Of a DNA stretch of 64,000 nt, positions 1 through 28,337 are shown piece by piece. This stretch comes from Trematomus loennbergii. Lineage: Eukaryota > Chordata > Actinopteri > Perciformes > Nototheniidae. Each line of letters opens with the position of its first letter. The stretch's first letter is position 1. The position numbers and the translations under genes are program-made. The notes under the pieces were generated by a model that was not told the origin of the DNA, searched no databases, and was given only the letters and a program-made list of their open reading frames with translations. Location of the stretch: contig JAAOOA010000060.1 in the NCBI GenBank assembly GCA_012861695.1, positions 14,755,972 through 14,819,971 of the forward strand, read 5' to 3'.

Positions 1-37
1 TCCCCTCAAATACATACTCCCTTTTTATTTTTTACAG

Positions 38-124
38 TATAACTACACTTTTGCAGTGGAGGAATCTGCTGCCAAGAGGATCCGACCATCAGTGCCAGCA
101 GAAGGCGTCCCATCAGCTCAGTGA
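38..124 (+). CDS. possible terminal coding exon of an unidentified upstream gene (partial)
   Basis: A T-rich tract ending in ACAG at 34-37 looks like a splice acceptor. Read in phase 0 from 38, the sequence stays open for 28 codons to TGA at 122-124. The peptide is hydrophilic, starts YNYTFAVEESAAKRIRPS and ends in SAQ. The KRIR cluster could be a basic or nuclear signal, but that is a guess. A second frame (phase 1) is also open, to a TGA shortly after 124, so the phase is not proven. An AATAAA at 959-964 downstream is consistent with a 3' end on this strand. I do not recognise the protein, and the rest of the gene lies left of the window. Confidence 0.4.
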   Translation, partial: YNYTFAVEESAAKRIRPSVPAEGVPSAQ

Positions 125-980
125 TACTCAGTTTAAGCTTTGACAAATCAAAAATATCAGACGACATATTTTTGCTCTGTCCAAACGTGTCCAGTGTGAC
201 ATGCAACATCCAGCTACATTATTTATCATAACGGTCAATTATCAGATTGTCTAAAGGGAGATTTATACATGAGACTGACTGACGATCATGCTCCGGAGAG
301 CTTGTCTGACTTTGCATTCCTTTTTATTTCCTATCATGTAAAGTGTTTACCCCATTACCATCTTCAAGAATTCCAAGCTTTTCTGAATGGATCTATACTT
401 GTACAGATGTTTGTCTTGAAATGGCTTTACACTGTTAAAGTGTTAAATATGTAATGTATACATCTACTGTTTTGGGCCTACTAATCTGCAGTCCGACTTT
501 ATATGCTCAATTTCAAAATGAGTAGTTGTCAAAAACACGCACTTGCCATTGCAGATGTGTCTAATCTCCTTCAATGCTACTCATCCGTATCCATTTGGGC
601 CATTAAGAGTTTTTTTAAGCAGAGCTGTGTTGAGCATATGGAAGCATTTTGCTGGAGACGTTTAACTGAACTCACTAGACACTACAATATCTTAATGTAG
701 GATTAAGTGTATGAAGAGTAGCCTTCAACTACACGTTTGTTTTATTCCCCCTGCAAAATAATATATCCTATTTTAGGGTTCATGGAGGAAGGTTGTATAT
801 TTAGCTTTGTGTTAGTCATATTTAAACAAGATAGGTTTGAAATGTTTTTTTTTGTTGTATCTATTAGGTGGAACGAAGACCAAATATTTATCTTTTCATT
901 GTACAATATATAAAGTTTTGTTTTTTTATGGTCTGTATAGCAAGATTGCATGGTAAATAATAAAAACGTAAGAAACATCA
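125..980 (+). other. probable 3' UTR of the upstream gene, with AATAAA at 959-964
   Basis: This is AT-rich non-coding sequence after the candidate stop at 122-124. A canonical AATAAA lies at 959-964 in an A-rich context. No convincing ORF is present on either strand. The UTR assignment depends on the left-edge exon being real. Confidence 0.35.
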
Positions 981-2350
981 AAAAGTAAAATGTTGTTTGT
1001 ATTTTTTAAATATACAGTTAACAACAAACCACTCTGCATTTAGGGAATTTAAGACTTTAAACATTTGAATCGATTTGAAATAGTGTTTGAAATGATAAGG
1101 AGGGTAAATACAGTAAAGTTACTGCTACCATATGCACATTACCACATGCTATGAGATGGTGGTTCATTCATAGCCTGCTTTGGAGCCATTCCTGGAGTTT
1201 TAAATCCGTGACAAATCTTGTCTTGCAGATTACACACACATTTGATTCATATTAAATTGATTGAGTCTTCATTAAACATTTAATTTGGTTTGCTATTTTT
1301 AACTTGGCAATTAAGGGTTAACATCTGAACATTTAGATTTGTATTGTCAACTCCTGATTCATTTTCTTAATTGTTTTCATTATATCCAAAATGTACCATT
1401 TCATTATATCCTGGGGTTATTTTTGTATCTATTCAGAACGCAGTTTTACATGTTCACTGCTTTTTAGAGACTTTACATGTAAATGCATCATTCTGCTTCC
1501 CACCCAGCAGCAGTTATGATGCATTACTGCCCCCTGCTGTACTATGCTGGATATGGTATGTATACATAACCTTTTACATCGGTCTCCCTGCACAGTGAAC
1601 AGTTATGTAACCTGTCAGCTGGAATCTTTCATAGTTTTTTAGTAAAGAATTAATCAATTAATTTAAATGTTTTCTTTAAAATGACACATGTATCACAAAT
1701 TACCTAATTTTAAAGTGGTGCCTGCAATTATTGCTCTCAAATAATCAAAGGGATTACATATGTAATAATAAAATAAACAAGAAATTACTTACATGACATG
1801 TGCTATATCCACAAATTAGTTTTGCATAATATTTCTCTAATGTGTGTTTAAATCATAGACTGTGTAATATGTATGTGATGAGTAATTTAACACAAGCTTT
1901 TTGACCATTTTGACACTTTGCCTAGGATTATATTATTATATTATAAAACGGTATTATTATCTTTGTTACAGAAAGTTGTTTAATTGGCTGATGTCTTGAT
2001 GCTTTAAACATATTGTGTTACATTTTGTAAAACAACTGTAACACTTCCTAGTTTAAATGACAAGAAACATTAAAAATATAAAGACAGAATGTGACAGAAG
2101 GGCTCATTTCAAATCTGTTTGTTAGTTCTAATCTAGTTCTAAATTTGCTATTACACAGATGTTATTATTATTTGATCACTGCCAGCTTTCCTTCTCTGTC
2201 TGATGTGTTTGATTTGAAGCACTGCAGCCACACAGTGCCTCTCTTTGTACATCCACGCTGTCTTTCTGCTCTGTTTGTTCTGCTTTCCGGAAAACGGGCT
2301 CTGATTCCAACCAGCTGTTTCCCGCCTCACACAGATCAGCTGCACACACA
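981..2350. other. intergenic AT-rich sequence, no gene seen
   Basis: Between the candidate upstream polyadenylation signal and the tfap4 5' flank I see only AT-rich sequence with short chance ORFs. I found no RNA gene, transposon termini or coding exon. Confidence 0.5.
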
Positions 2351-2409
2351 CACACGTAGTAGGCGGAGGCATCAGACTAACACACAGACACACGTAGTAG
2401 GCGGAGGCA
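2351..2409. repeat. two-copy direct repeat upstream of tfap4
   Basis: A 21-bp unit (CACACGTAGTAGGCGGAGGC plus one A) occurs at 2351-2371 and again at 2389-2409, 38 bp apart, beside a short CA run. It lies about 250 bp upstream of the tfap4 start codon, in the likely promoter or 5' UTR. A regulatory role is only a possibility. Confidence 0.7.
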
Positions 2410-2659
2410 AGAAGCCACACACACACATTGGAGGGAACCCATCAGCTGTGGGAAGCAACACAGCTTGAACTTACTTTTAATTTTTCTAAGTGTATTCTTC
2501 AGATTGGAAGATTTTGAAGCGGTATTTTAGATATGCGCCATTGAGGAGTTCAGAGAGAGCTTTGTGCTAAGAACGTACATCCTAATATTTTAACCAGGAC
2601 AGCAGTGGAGGAAGAAGAAAAAACAGAAAACACGGAGTAGAGAAGGAGGCTTTGAAAGC

Positions 2660-5600
2660 ATGGAATACTTCATGATGCCGACCGACAAGATCCCGTCCTT
2701 ACAGCACTTCAAGAAGACGGAGAAGGATGTAATTGGCGGTCTCTGCAGGTGTGTAGCTAAATATTTTTTTTGTTGATACGGCGCTGCTTGCACAAATCCT
2801 CCCTCGTGTCGCTGTGGTGTATGCGTGCGTGATGCAGCCTGACTCCAGTTAGCATGCTAGCTGTTAGCCTCGCTGCGATGTCTTGCCAGCAGGAGCATGG
2901 TTATAGAAACTAGCAGCTCGCTGGCCAGCTGCTGTTGTTGTTGGAGAGGATATTTCGGATTTTTTAAACTGATGTTATTACATTGGCCGGAATAATAACA
3001 TGTCATAACATAAAGGATATGTTTCTGATCGTTCAGCTCAGAAATATGTAAATCAACGACATGAAATCGATACATTTGCTTCCAGTTGAACACGAACCAC
3101 GTGGTAGTTTACGTGTTCCCCGCCGCTTCGCTGCTATACACCAAAACACACGTTTTAATGACAAAGTTCCCCAAACCCCTTACGATTATCACCGTATTTA
3201 TTATATGTCAAATGCATTGGTAGTTGTTATCATTGCAGGTGTGTGCGGTTCGGCTTTGATATGTGCGTAGTTGAATAATGCTCCGCGCAGCAGCCATCGT
3301 TGTGTCGTGAGCTAAAATTAGCTTAGCTTGGCTAGCTAGTTAGCAATCACAACGCACTCGTTTTCAATCACAACGCACTTGTTTTTCTAATTTGTATCAA
3401 TGTTCTAGCTTGTTTAGCCGAGACATGGCTTCTTTTAAGTGTTACTGCCACCAAACATCTGCATCCTTCAGCTGCAGAGTGGAGAGTAGCTGCTAGCTTT
3501 GTGCTAACGGTACAAAGCATTGTTCTCCATGATGCCAGGGGGCCTGCAGCTGCTGCTGCTGCTGCTGCTGGAGGAGTCACATTTCAGGCGGCTGCCTCCA
3601 GACTGCCAGACTGCCAGACGCGCCCTCCGGCGGCCATGTTGGTGGTCCGCAGCTCCCTGGCACCAACAGCTGAGACCAGCTGATTTTAACTGTTAACGTT
3701 AAAAAATGTGTTGTAAACATGTTGTTGTTTTTCTGGGCGGAGATCTGACAGATGTGTGTCAACAGACAGGAGTAAATATGTGCGCCAAGGAAGCCTTACT
3801 AATGGAAATGAGTATAAGCACATTTATATATTTTAGTTGGTAATAATGTACTGCAATCTGGCTTTGACCTTTACACCTGACTGCTTTTATTCGGAAGTTT
3901 TCAGTTTCATCACACTTTGCACATTGTTATATTTGGAAGTGCCAGTGGACCTCAATATATTTTCTTAAAGACAATACATAATTTAAGAGAGATAAACACT
4001 TTAATCCCAATAGACCAAATTAAGCCTTGAATATTGATAATGTTTATCAGTCTGCTACCTTCATAATGAGAAGTTTTAACTTGGGTCTTTCAAAATAAAC
4101 AACACCTTTTTAGGTTTGGATCTGAACATTAGAGAGGGTTGCACATCACCAATAATCTTTTGTAGAAATATGGCCATGTGCGCCTTTGTCCTCTGTCTGA
4201 CCTCTTTTATTTTTGTAAACATCTCAGATATGGTTCTTTGGGTTCTTGCTGTTTTCTTGGCACCATGATCATTTTTAGACCTAATGGTTGGCGTAGTTCT
4301 CCCCCTGAGTAAACAAGACCGAGAAGGTTTTACTACCATAACACCCAACCTCGTGGGGTGAGGGGGCACCGAGTTCAGCCAAACTCAAAGATCTCTAGTC
4401 AGTTCGACTGAGGAATGTGGTGAGGTTGAGAATAAAGCCTAGTTATGGCTCAAGGTTAAAGGTTTACGGAGTCAGAGATCGGCTGATTGCTGATTATATT
4501 GTTGATTTCTGTTTATATGACCAAGAACAGTTGTTGTAAGTTGATGTGCACATGTCTTAAAACTCTCCTAAAACTGAATAAGAATGATCAAATGTGTGTC
4601 CGAGAAGAGCTGACAACAGAGTTCAAACATTTTTGAATAAAGAAATACTGCCTGCCAGTGCCACAGTGGTAGACATTAAAAGCCATTAAGTTTTAGACCT
4701 TGCTCATTGGGCACAAAGCCCGAATGGACAGACTAATGATCGTCTCTCTCTCTTTGACCCTGCTACCTCAGCCTTGCCAACATCCCCCTCAGTCCGGAGA
4801 CGGCTCAGGACCAGGAGAGAAGAATCCGCCGTGAGATCGCCAACAGCAACGAACGCCGGCGCATGCAGAGCATCAACGCTGGCTTCCAGTCCCTCAAAAC
4901 ACTCCTGCCCCACACAGACGGAGAGAAACTTAGCAAGGTGCAGACACCGCACAAACAGTAGCTCATGACACAGCACGATCAAGCTCTAAATGATTGGGGC
5001 CAGTTTTTTGACTGCTTTACAGAGGAGAACATCTCTGACATTTCAGCGTTGCCCATGCACTGTTCTCATGTTTACTTTTTTCAGGCGGCCATCCTGCAGC
5101 AGACTTCAGACTACATCTTTGCCTTGGAGCAGGAAAAGACCACGCTCCTGGCTCAGAACAACCAGCTCAAACGCTACATCCAGGTAACATCCTGTTCCCT
5201 TGTTATACATCTTTTATACTTGACATTACTTCTAACACTCAACCATCTCAAACTGGTTTGCTATCTTTCAGTTTGCCTTACGTTTCCCTTTTAAATTATA
5301 TTAACACCTTGAGCTTTCATCACTTTTAATTTGACCTTTAGTTCTATTATTGTTGTCTGGTAGTATACTCGTTCACAAGAATTACAGCCAAACAATGAAG
5401 TTAAAGATACATGGAGCTAAAGACTTTTCTTTAAAAAAATGCGTCTTCTGCACATTAATATAACTTGGTGTTCCATATTTGCACAGCTTGGAAAAGTGGG
5501 CAAAGGAAAAGTACTAACAACATGTGTGTTGACCTGTTTGTTTTGTTTACCCTGCTGTTGGGTCCCCTGTCAGTTTGTTTTTCTTGCCCAACAGCCCATT

Positions 5601-7079
5601 AGCTCAAATGGCGCTTGGGCCATTTGTGCACAAGCCCATGTGTCGTTTTAAATAGAGTGGAAACACCTCAAGCTGTACAGACTGACTGTGTTAATTAGAT
5701 TTTAAAGCATCCCCCGTTAACATACCTTAAATATTTAACTTAATATCTGCATTTCTTCTCCAGGAGTTCAGCGCTCATCGCCCAAGAGGAGGCGAGCCGA
5801 GGAGAAAGATGAAGGGATCGGGTCTCCAGACACGCTGGAGGAGGAGAAGGTGGAGGAGGTGAGGAGGGAGATGTTAGAGCTGCGGCAGCAACTGGACAAG
5901 GAGCGCTCGGCTCGCATGCAGCTGGAGGAGCAGGTGAGACAAAAAGAGCAGACATGACTTGAATGGGTCTTAACTTGGTTGTCAATCACCTCGAGAAAAA
6001 AAAAGTTTGTGGTATATTCTGTATAATGAGGCTAAAAAGCCCACAAAAAGTATTTTAAAAACCTTTCCTGAAAATGTACTTCAGGAATGCAACAGAAGGT
6101 GTTTTATCGTCAGGCATTTCATTTTTAATCTATACTCTTTTATCTATTCTATGCTTGGGATATTTCCGCATTAGTTGACTGATGCTGTGCCTGTGCTAAT
6201 TGATACATCTGCTTTACAACAACAACAAAAATACAATTGTTTACCATCACTATAATAGCTTCAACTGCTTTACAAAACTTGATAAAAAAAAGTTGTGAAT
6301 GCTAGAAAATGTCACCAATATTGCTACCTTGACATGGGTTCTCTTTCTACTACGAGTGAGGTCACATCTCCAGGCTTTACAATATCCTGTCACAGTGAAC
6401 ATTAACTATCAACGCACACGGACCAATATTTCCGTTTCACAAGTATCATCAGTATCTGGGTCCTTGACATGATTATCAGCTACTTTAACAGAAAGGTGGC
6501 TGGAGGTGTAGACAGCTCACATCCTGGATCTACCTGAACAGCAGGTTGATACAATGGGGACAGGTGGGGAAGACAAACAGAAACGAATGGGCAGCGAGAG
6601 AGGAAAGCAAACAGTAGGGGGGTGCAGGGTTGAGATATTTCCAAAGAGTTTCATTACATCTGGGGAATCCAGTATATTTGATGAATGACTTTTATGATAC
6701 GTGTTAGGGTTATAACAATATCGCACAATGCCAAAGTATTGCATAACATATTTTTCCACAAAAAAGAAAAAAGACGTCCACTGTTCTACTTTTGTTGTTA
6801 CCATATATAATGTTATTATTCAACTGTATTGTATTGGTCTGTTAGTTAAAGGGTTTTAGTGTAAATGATAGATATAATTCGTTGCTATAATTTCTTGTTG
6901 TTAATATAATTAACGTGTGTGTGCAGGTGCGCGCTCTGAACACACAGCTGCTGCCGGACCGTCTGAAGGTGATCACTCAGCAGGTGGAGGAGGAGCAGGC
7001 GCTCATCCAGACCCAGACGCTGCTCAGGCTGCAGCAGATCCACGCAGCCGACAGACGACCACACAGTCCACAGGTCAGA

Positions 7080-7122
<43 letters not shown>

Positions 7123-8150
7123 TGAGGCATCCACTTTGCAATTTACAAACTGCTGGAGTGAGAGTGTTTTAAACTACGTCATGCAGAGCTCAACAGTGAC
7201 CGTCTCAGATGTAGTAACATTTTGTTCATTTTCTGTCCGTCCTCCAGGTGCTGGCTCCTCCCACTCCCCCCGCCCCGACCCACCACCCCACGGTCATCGT
7301 CCCGGCCCCAACACTAACCCAGCAACCCCATCATGTCACCGTGGTGACCATGAGCCCGTCAGTCCACCCCAGCACTGTGTCTACGTCCAGACAGAACCTG
7401 GACACTATTGTGCAGGTAGGAGTGTGTTTCACTTTGTTTACATTTGTCATACTCTTAAGTTAACAGTTTATAGTGAATGTTATTGTGTTCACCCCAAAGG
7501 CCTTTGCACACCAGGGCCCTCTTCATTGTTCATAATACATTTCTTCCAACTGTTGTTTTGAGTACATTAATAAGCAGTGAAAAAGCAACATATGGTAGTA
7601 GTGTAGCTGGGGGTTATGAAATTCTTAAGATTGGACAACATAAAGGCTTTGAGGTTATAACTTCCTTGAATCATCACAAAGGCAGCGCAAAACTGATTCT
7701 TACCTGCCGTTCTTTACCTTTCACAATAAAAGCCAAGGACATATTCAACGCGTAGCTGTTTAATAGAGAGAACTCAAATTCTCTCAGGACATTACGCTGA
7801 AGGGGAAAAAATACAAATATTATTGCATCTGTAATTAATTTTTTAACAAAGAAAGCTCTGTTACCAATCCATTCAAACATTCTTTATTATCACATGTTGC
7901 AACAGTTTTTTTCTTTACTGTTGGTATTAAAAAAACACAGATAAGACTCTACAGTAACGAGACAGAGACTGAATATTTCTTCCCTCTACTTCAGGCTATC
8001 CAGCACATTGAGCGCGCTCAGGAAAGGAGAGCGAGCGCGGAGGAGGAGCAGAGACGAGCTGTCATCGTTAGCCCCGCCCACATCGCCATGGACACCGCCT
8101 GCTCGGACACAGACACGGACACGGAGGGCGAGGACTGCTCAATGAACTGA
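2660..8150 (+). CDS. tfap4: transcription factor AP-4 (bHLH-leucine zipper), 7 coding exons
   Basis: Exons: 2660-2748, 4772-4937, 5085-5183, 5764-5933 (see the frame note), 6927-7073, 7248-7415 and 7995-8150, all with GT/AG borders. The start MEYFMMPTDKIPSLQHF and the bHLH region in exons 2-3 (basic RRIRREIANSNERRR, helix-loop-helix through SKAAILQQTSDYIF) match the TFAP4 family. Exon 4 carries SSPKRRRAEEKDEGIGSP and a zipper-like helix, exon 6 carries THHPTVIVPAP and TVSTSRQNLDTIVQ, and the C-terminus is acidic. TFAP4 homodimers bind CAGCTG-type E-boxes in the nucleus. The protein would be about 331 residues, close to the mammalian length of about 338. Odd: from the normal acceptor, exon 4 is one base short and out of frame. 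Adding a G near 5773, or using an AG 8 bases downstream (exon from 5772, giving 328 residues), restores it. Confidence 0.95.
2749..4771 (+). other. tfap4 intron 1
   Basis: This non-coding intron contains a short (CTG)7-8 triplet run near 3547-3570 and AT-rich sequence. No exon or recognisable transposon was seen. An antisense ORF at 4076-4369 has no recognisable motif and is not called. Confidence 0.7.
5184..5763 (+). other. tfap4 intron 3
   Basis: Non-coding sequence between the helix 2/zipper exon and the KRRR exon. It ends in the acceptor TTCTTCTCCAG at 5753-5763. A second AG 8 bases inside the exon (5770-5771) would restore the reading frame. Nothing else is seen. Confidence 0.75.
5934..6926 (+). 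other. tfap4 intron 4
   Basis: AT-rich intron with no coding potential. Its acceptor is preceded by a TG run (CGTGTGTGTGCAG, 6914-6926) instead of a clean pyrimidine tract. Confidence 0.75.
7081..7118. repeat. (AC)19 microsatellite just inside tfap4 intron 5
   Basis: An uninterrupted AC run starts seven bases after the tfap4 exon 5 donor (GT at 7074-7075). Confidence 0.97.
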
Positions 8151-10733
8151 TCCACCCCATGAACTCTCCCACACAAACACTTAAAAATACCTACTCACTG
8201 TAAGATTCCCTCCAGGAGCTCGACTACTTTAAAAAAAAAAATCTTTCTTTGGCATTATCCAAACTCCTAAATCCAGTGGTTAAGCTCTGTGTCAGTCTTG
8301 TACTGTAAAAAAAAAAATAAGAAGATTGAATACTTAGGGTGGTCAGCGTGTAGAGATGGTCCTGTGGGATTTCTAAAAGGCGGGTTTTCAATGTCAGAGC
8401 CGGTCTGTGGCTACTTGAAAACGTCTCCTGTGTAAAAAGCTACCAGCATCAGTCCGTCCTTCACGTGCGCTAATGTGCGCTCCATGCAGGCGCAGCATAA
8501 AAATTAACTGTTGCCTCTGGCACAGTATTATCTCTGCTACAAATTGACGGAGCTTGCAGGGTGGAGATTTGAATGTAACAACACAGAAGAAAGCAGCTCT
8601 TGATTCTTAAAAGGGATATGGAGTTGCAGGTATTTCTTTCCCAGTCTTAATTAGTTCGTTTTTTTCTATGTTTCCTGGTTTGCTAGGATATATTCTAGCG
8701 CCAGCGGCCACAAAACCCAACTTAAAACTACAACAGAAGGCATTTCTAAATTAAAAGTTCTAATTCAAAGTTAAAGTTAATTTGAGGATATATGTGGAAT
8801 GGAATTATGTCTGAATTTACTTGAAAAAGGTTGTGTTTTTGATATCTAAATAAGCCCTTAAAATAAGCTGTTGAACAATTTATATCGTCCTTTAGTTTTT
8901 TATGTTTAAACATGTTTTTGTTAACCTTTTTTTATTTTTCTGTCAGGGTTACTGAATGTCGAAAGTGAACACTTTGTTTTATTGAGATTAACAACACAAA
9001 GTCGGAGGCTTGTCGGGCTTTCACAGAAAACCGGATGCCTCAGATGAATTCTAAGAGTCTAATTTTAAATGAGATTTAAAATTAAATCCACTATAGCCGG
9101 CCCCATTATTTTTTTCTTATACTGGTGGTGGTTGTTGCACCCCTAATGTAATAAATGAATTAAAAAAAAAAATACGAACCAAATGTTGGTTCATAGCCGG
9201 AAAAGTAATTCACATGAAATGCGCCATTTGATAATTTGGCTGAAATCTGAAACAGATTGAATTGATTCTCATGCTCGGTTTGCATGAAGGCTTCCGGTTT
9301 TCCTCCAAAGACTTCCAGTCTATTGTCTAGTCTTGGTTTGATGCTTTCAGTGACTATGCACTAGTGTTTTGGTATTTATGCAATTCCATCTTCAGTATGT
9401 TTGTTGGTGTCATTAATACGTGAGGTGAAGTTATCTATGCACCGTTGATAGGTGTGTACATTACACCTACAGTATACAGTATGTATGAAACGGGACATGC
9501 TTGTATCAAAGAATGTAGTCACTACTCGCAAGGTGCTTTTCGCCATCTAACTTCACAAGAGAATAACGTTTATTAAGTGTGTGAATTTTTACCAGAAAAT
9601 GATATGCGTCATTTCCACATCTTGGAATAGCTTGTTGAGTTGTGGTGCAGGGGGGAGACGGCAGATTTGTATGTGATTTCATTGTGATATTTGATAACAT
9701 AAATGGAAAATAGCTTCAAAAATAGGCAGGTCACATCTTAATGAACTCTAACCCAAAAAGCTTTAGGATCAGCCTGGGTAGTTTGAAAACTAAGCAAACT
9801 GATAGTGATGTTTCCAGAAGCCACAAAAAGTGCAAAACTCTAAAAAGCACTGAATAGATTTTCAGATCTTCTCTCTCTCTAAAATGCACCAGGTCTGTCC
9901 GCCTCATGTTACGTTGCTTATATTTCTCTGGAATTTGACTGGAAATCCCTGCTTGGAGCCTCCCTCCTGTCATACTCGATTTGATACGCTGACTTGATGC
10001 TGTAAACATTCCTTTTTATTTGGATTTGCATCCGTCTTTTGATCTCTTATATGTTCTGTTGCCAATTGAATGCATGTTACTAATTGCTCTTTTCTCTTGT
10101 CTAAAGCAGGCTTACTTTTTTACACGTTTCCTTTTCTTTCATGAACACATGACTGATCAATTCATTGTGAAACTGTCTGTTGACTTGATTTGGGGACACT
10201 ATTAACTTACATCAGTTTTGTTTCTGGTTAGAGTAGCTGGTATTTCTCATGCCAAACATGGTGGGATATTCTCATGCTTTGTTTGTGAAACTTAGTTTAA
10301 GGGTCTGGTGTTTTGCTGGTTAATGTTAAGCCACAGGCTGATTTTAATCTGAGGTTTGTGATTGTTCAGCTGAACACTTCCCCCAAATGTTCCTGTACAT
10401 TGTGTTGCAGCACTGCTGTCTTTTGGTGGAATTTGAGATATTTGATATGAAGCACTTGCTGTTCTGTACTGCCTGAATCAATGATGAGGAAGACTTATTT
10501 TTTATTTCTTTGTAAACTCCATGCTGTGACTCAACTCGGCAGCTGTTTATTGTGCTCTGCTTTTCTGTCTATTTTTTGTCTTTCTTGTCCAGTTTTACAT
10601 TTTTGGTGACAAGCATTTTTTATATTTTTGTGATTTTTACTTTTCCCATCAGTCCAGGTCGATGAGAAGCTGTTATATTTTGTTTATAAAAAAAACTTGG
10701 GTAAACAGGCCTTTGTAAAGTTGAAAAAAATAA
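8151..10733 (+). other. probable tfap4 3' UTR, candidate polyadenylation signal near 10728
   Basis: After the stop at 8148-8150 there is about 2.6 kb of non-coding, T-rich sequence with no transposon termini. The strongest AATAAA lies at about 10728-10733. The absence of transposons here, against their abundance elsewhere in the window, fits a long UTR. The end point is inferred. Confidence 0.45.
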
Positions 10734-11080
10734 ATTTGTACTTTTTTTATTACACCCTTTTTGCTTCCTCTGCTTTACTTCAATCCTGAATGGTATAAAC
10801 CTCCTATATCCACTAGGGGCCACATTGAGCGTGTCACTTGGCAGCAGCAGAAAGAAGTCTGCAGCCTGGAGTTCACATTTGTGATAAACACAGCTGGCAC
10901 ACAGGCCTCATATTAATCTCCTTTTAGTATACAAACAATTACTAGAGATCTTCTGCTCTGAGAAATGTACATAAACCAAAGAAAAAGCATACCTTTGTGT
11001 TACTGAGCATTGGTGTAGAAAGCAATGAATTCAATCTTGGATGCTATCGACAATTAGAAGCTAAAATCTGTATACATAAG

Positions 11081-11774
11081 CAGAGATGGCAAAAGTACAC
11101 ACATCCTTTACTCAAGTAGAAGTACAGATAATCGTGTTTAAAAATACTCTGGTAAAAGTAGAAGTACTGACTAAACTTCTTTACTCAAGTAAAAGTAAAA
11201 AAGTATGGGCTTTGAAATGTACTTAAGTAAAAAGTACCCATAACTACCAACTGTTTTAAAGAGTAACTGACCTCCCTTTATATTAATAGAACAGTAATGT
11301 CATTGTTAGCTAATGAATGTTTCGATGCTGAACAACGGCAAAATGACAACGTTTTAATTGGTCCCTCTTCTTTAGAGAAGACCAGGAAATGATGGATACA
11401 CGGATCATGTTAAAATATTAACACATATTTAAGAAGTACAATATAAGACGAGCACAAGTTTAATTTGTGGGCCATATTCCATTATACTTTTTGAATTTGC
11501 TGAGGGCCGATTCAAAATGGTCCGTGGGCCGCATTTGGCCCCCGGGCCATAGTTTGGACACCCCTGCTCTAAATAATAATGATCATGCCACCAAACACAG
11601 ATTAAAACTAAAGTAGCAAACCTGTTTTGAAAATGTAAGAAGTAGAAAGTACAGGTATTTGTGTTAAAAATGTAAGAAGTAAAAGTAAAAGTCGTCAGAA
11701 AATCATAATTATATAAGAAAAATGTACTTAAGTACAGTAATGAAGTATTTGTACTCCACTACTTCCCACCTCTG
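11081..11774. mobile_element. non-autonomous hAT-like element with a second, nested fragment
   Basis: The left end CAGAGATGGCAAAAGTAC and the right end GTACTCCACTACTTCCCACC followed by TCTG form imperfect terminal inverted repeats. The interior has many AAGTA/TACTT-type motifs (CTCAAGTAAAAGTA), typical of a very common fish MITE. Inside it, ending at about 11576, is the end of a second family (GGACACCCCTG read left to right, with GGGCCGCATTTGGCCC). Flanking target duplications are not clear. No ORF. Confidence 0.75.
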
Positions 11775-11893
11775 TATAAGCTCATTAAAATCAACGACTT
11801 TAACATAATTAGTGGTAAATCTACAAGACTACAGCACGGTCGGCCAGTCTCTTCCTGCTTCTCTCTGCTTTCAACATTCCTGACAGGGCCAGG

Positions 11894-12024
11894 CAGCTGC
11901 TCCGACACACAATGGCTGACATGGCTGCAGTTTCCAATCGCCACCTCCACTGGCATGCCCTCTGACCTTCAGCGGGCAGTATATATAGCCGGGGGGGATG
12001 AGTGGAAGGCCCCTGGCAGCCAAA
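11894..12024 (+). promoter_or_regulatory. candidate srl core promoter: TATA box with upstream E-box
   Basis: TATATATA lies at 11980-11987, 38 bp upstream of the sarcalumenin ATG at 12025, which implies a very short 5' UTR if transcription starts about 25-30 bp after it. An E-box CAGCTG lies at 11894-11899, the kind of site bound by MyoD-class bHLH factors and also by TFAP4. Muscle-specific expression of sarcalumenin is established. The link to this particular E-box is inference. Confidence 0.6.

Positions 12025-28337
<16,313 letters not shown>

Noticed and set aside
4076..4369. 97-residue antisense ORF in tfap4 intron 1
   Set aside because: Basic, somewhat protein-like, but no recognisable domain, start context or neighbouring transposon ends.
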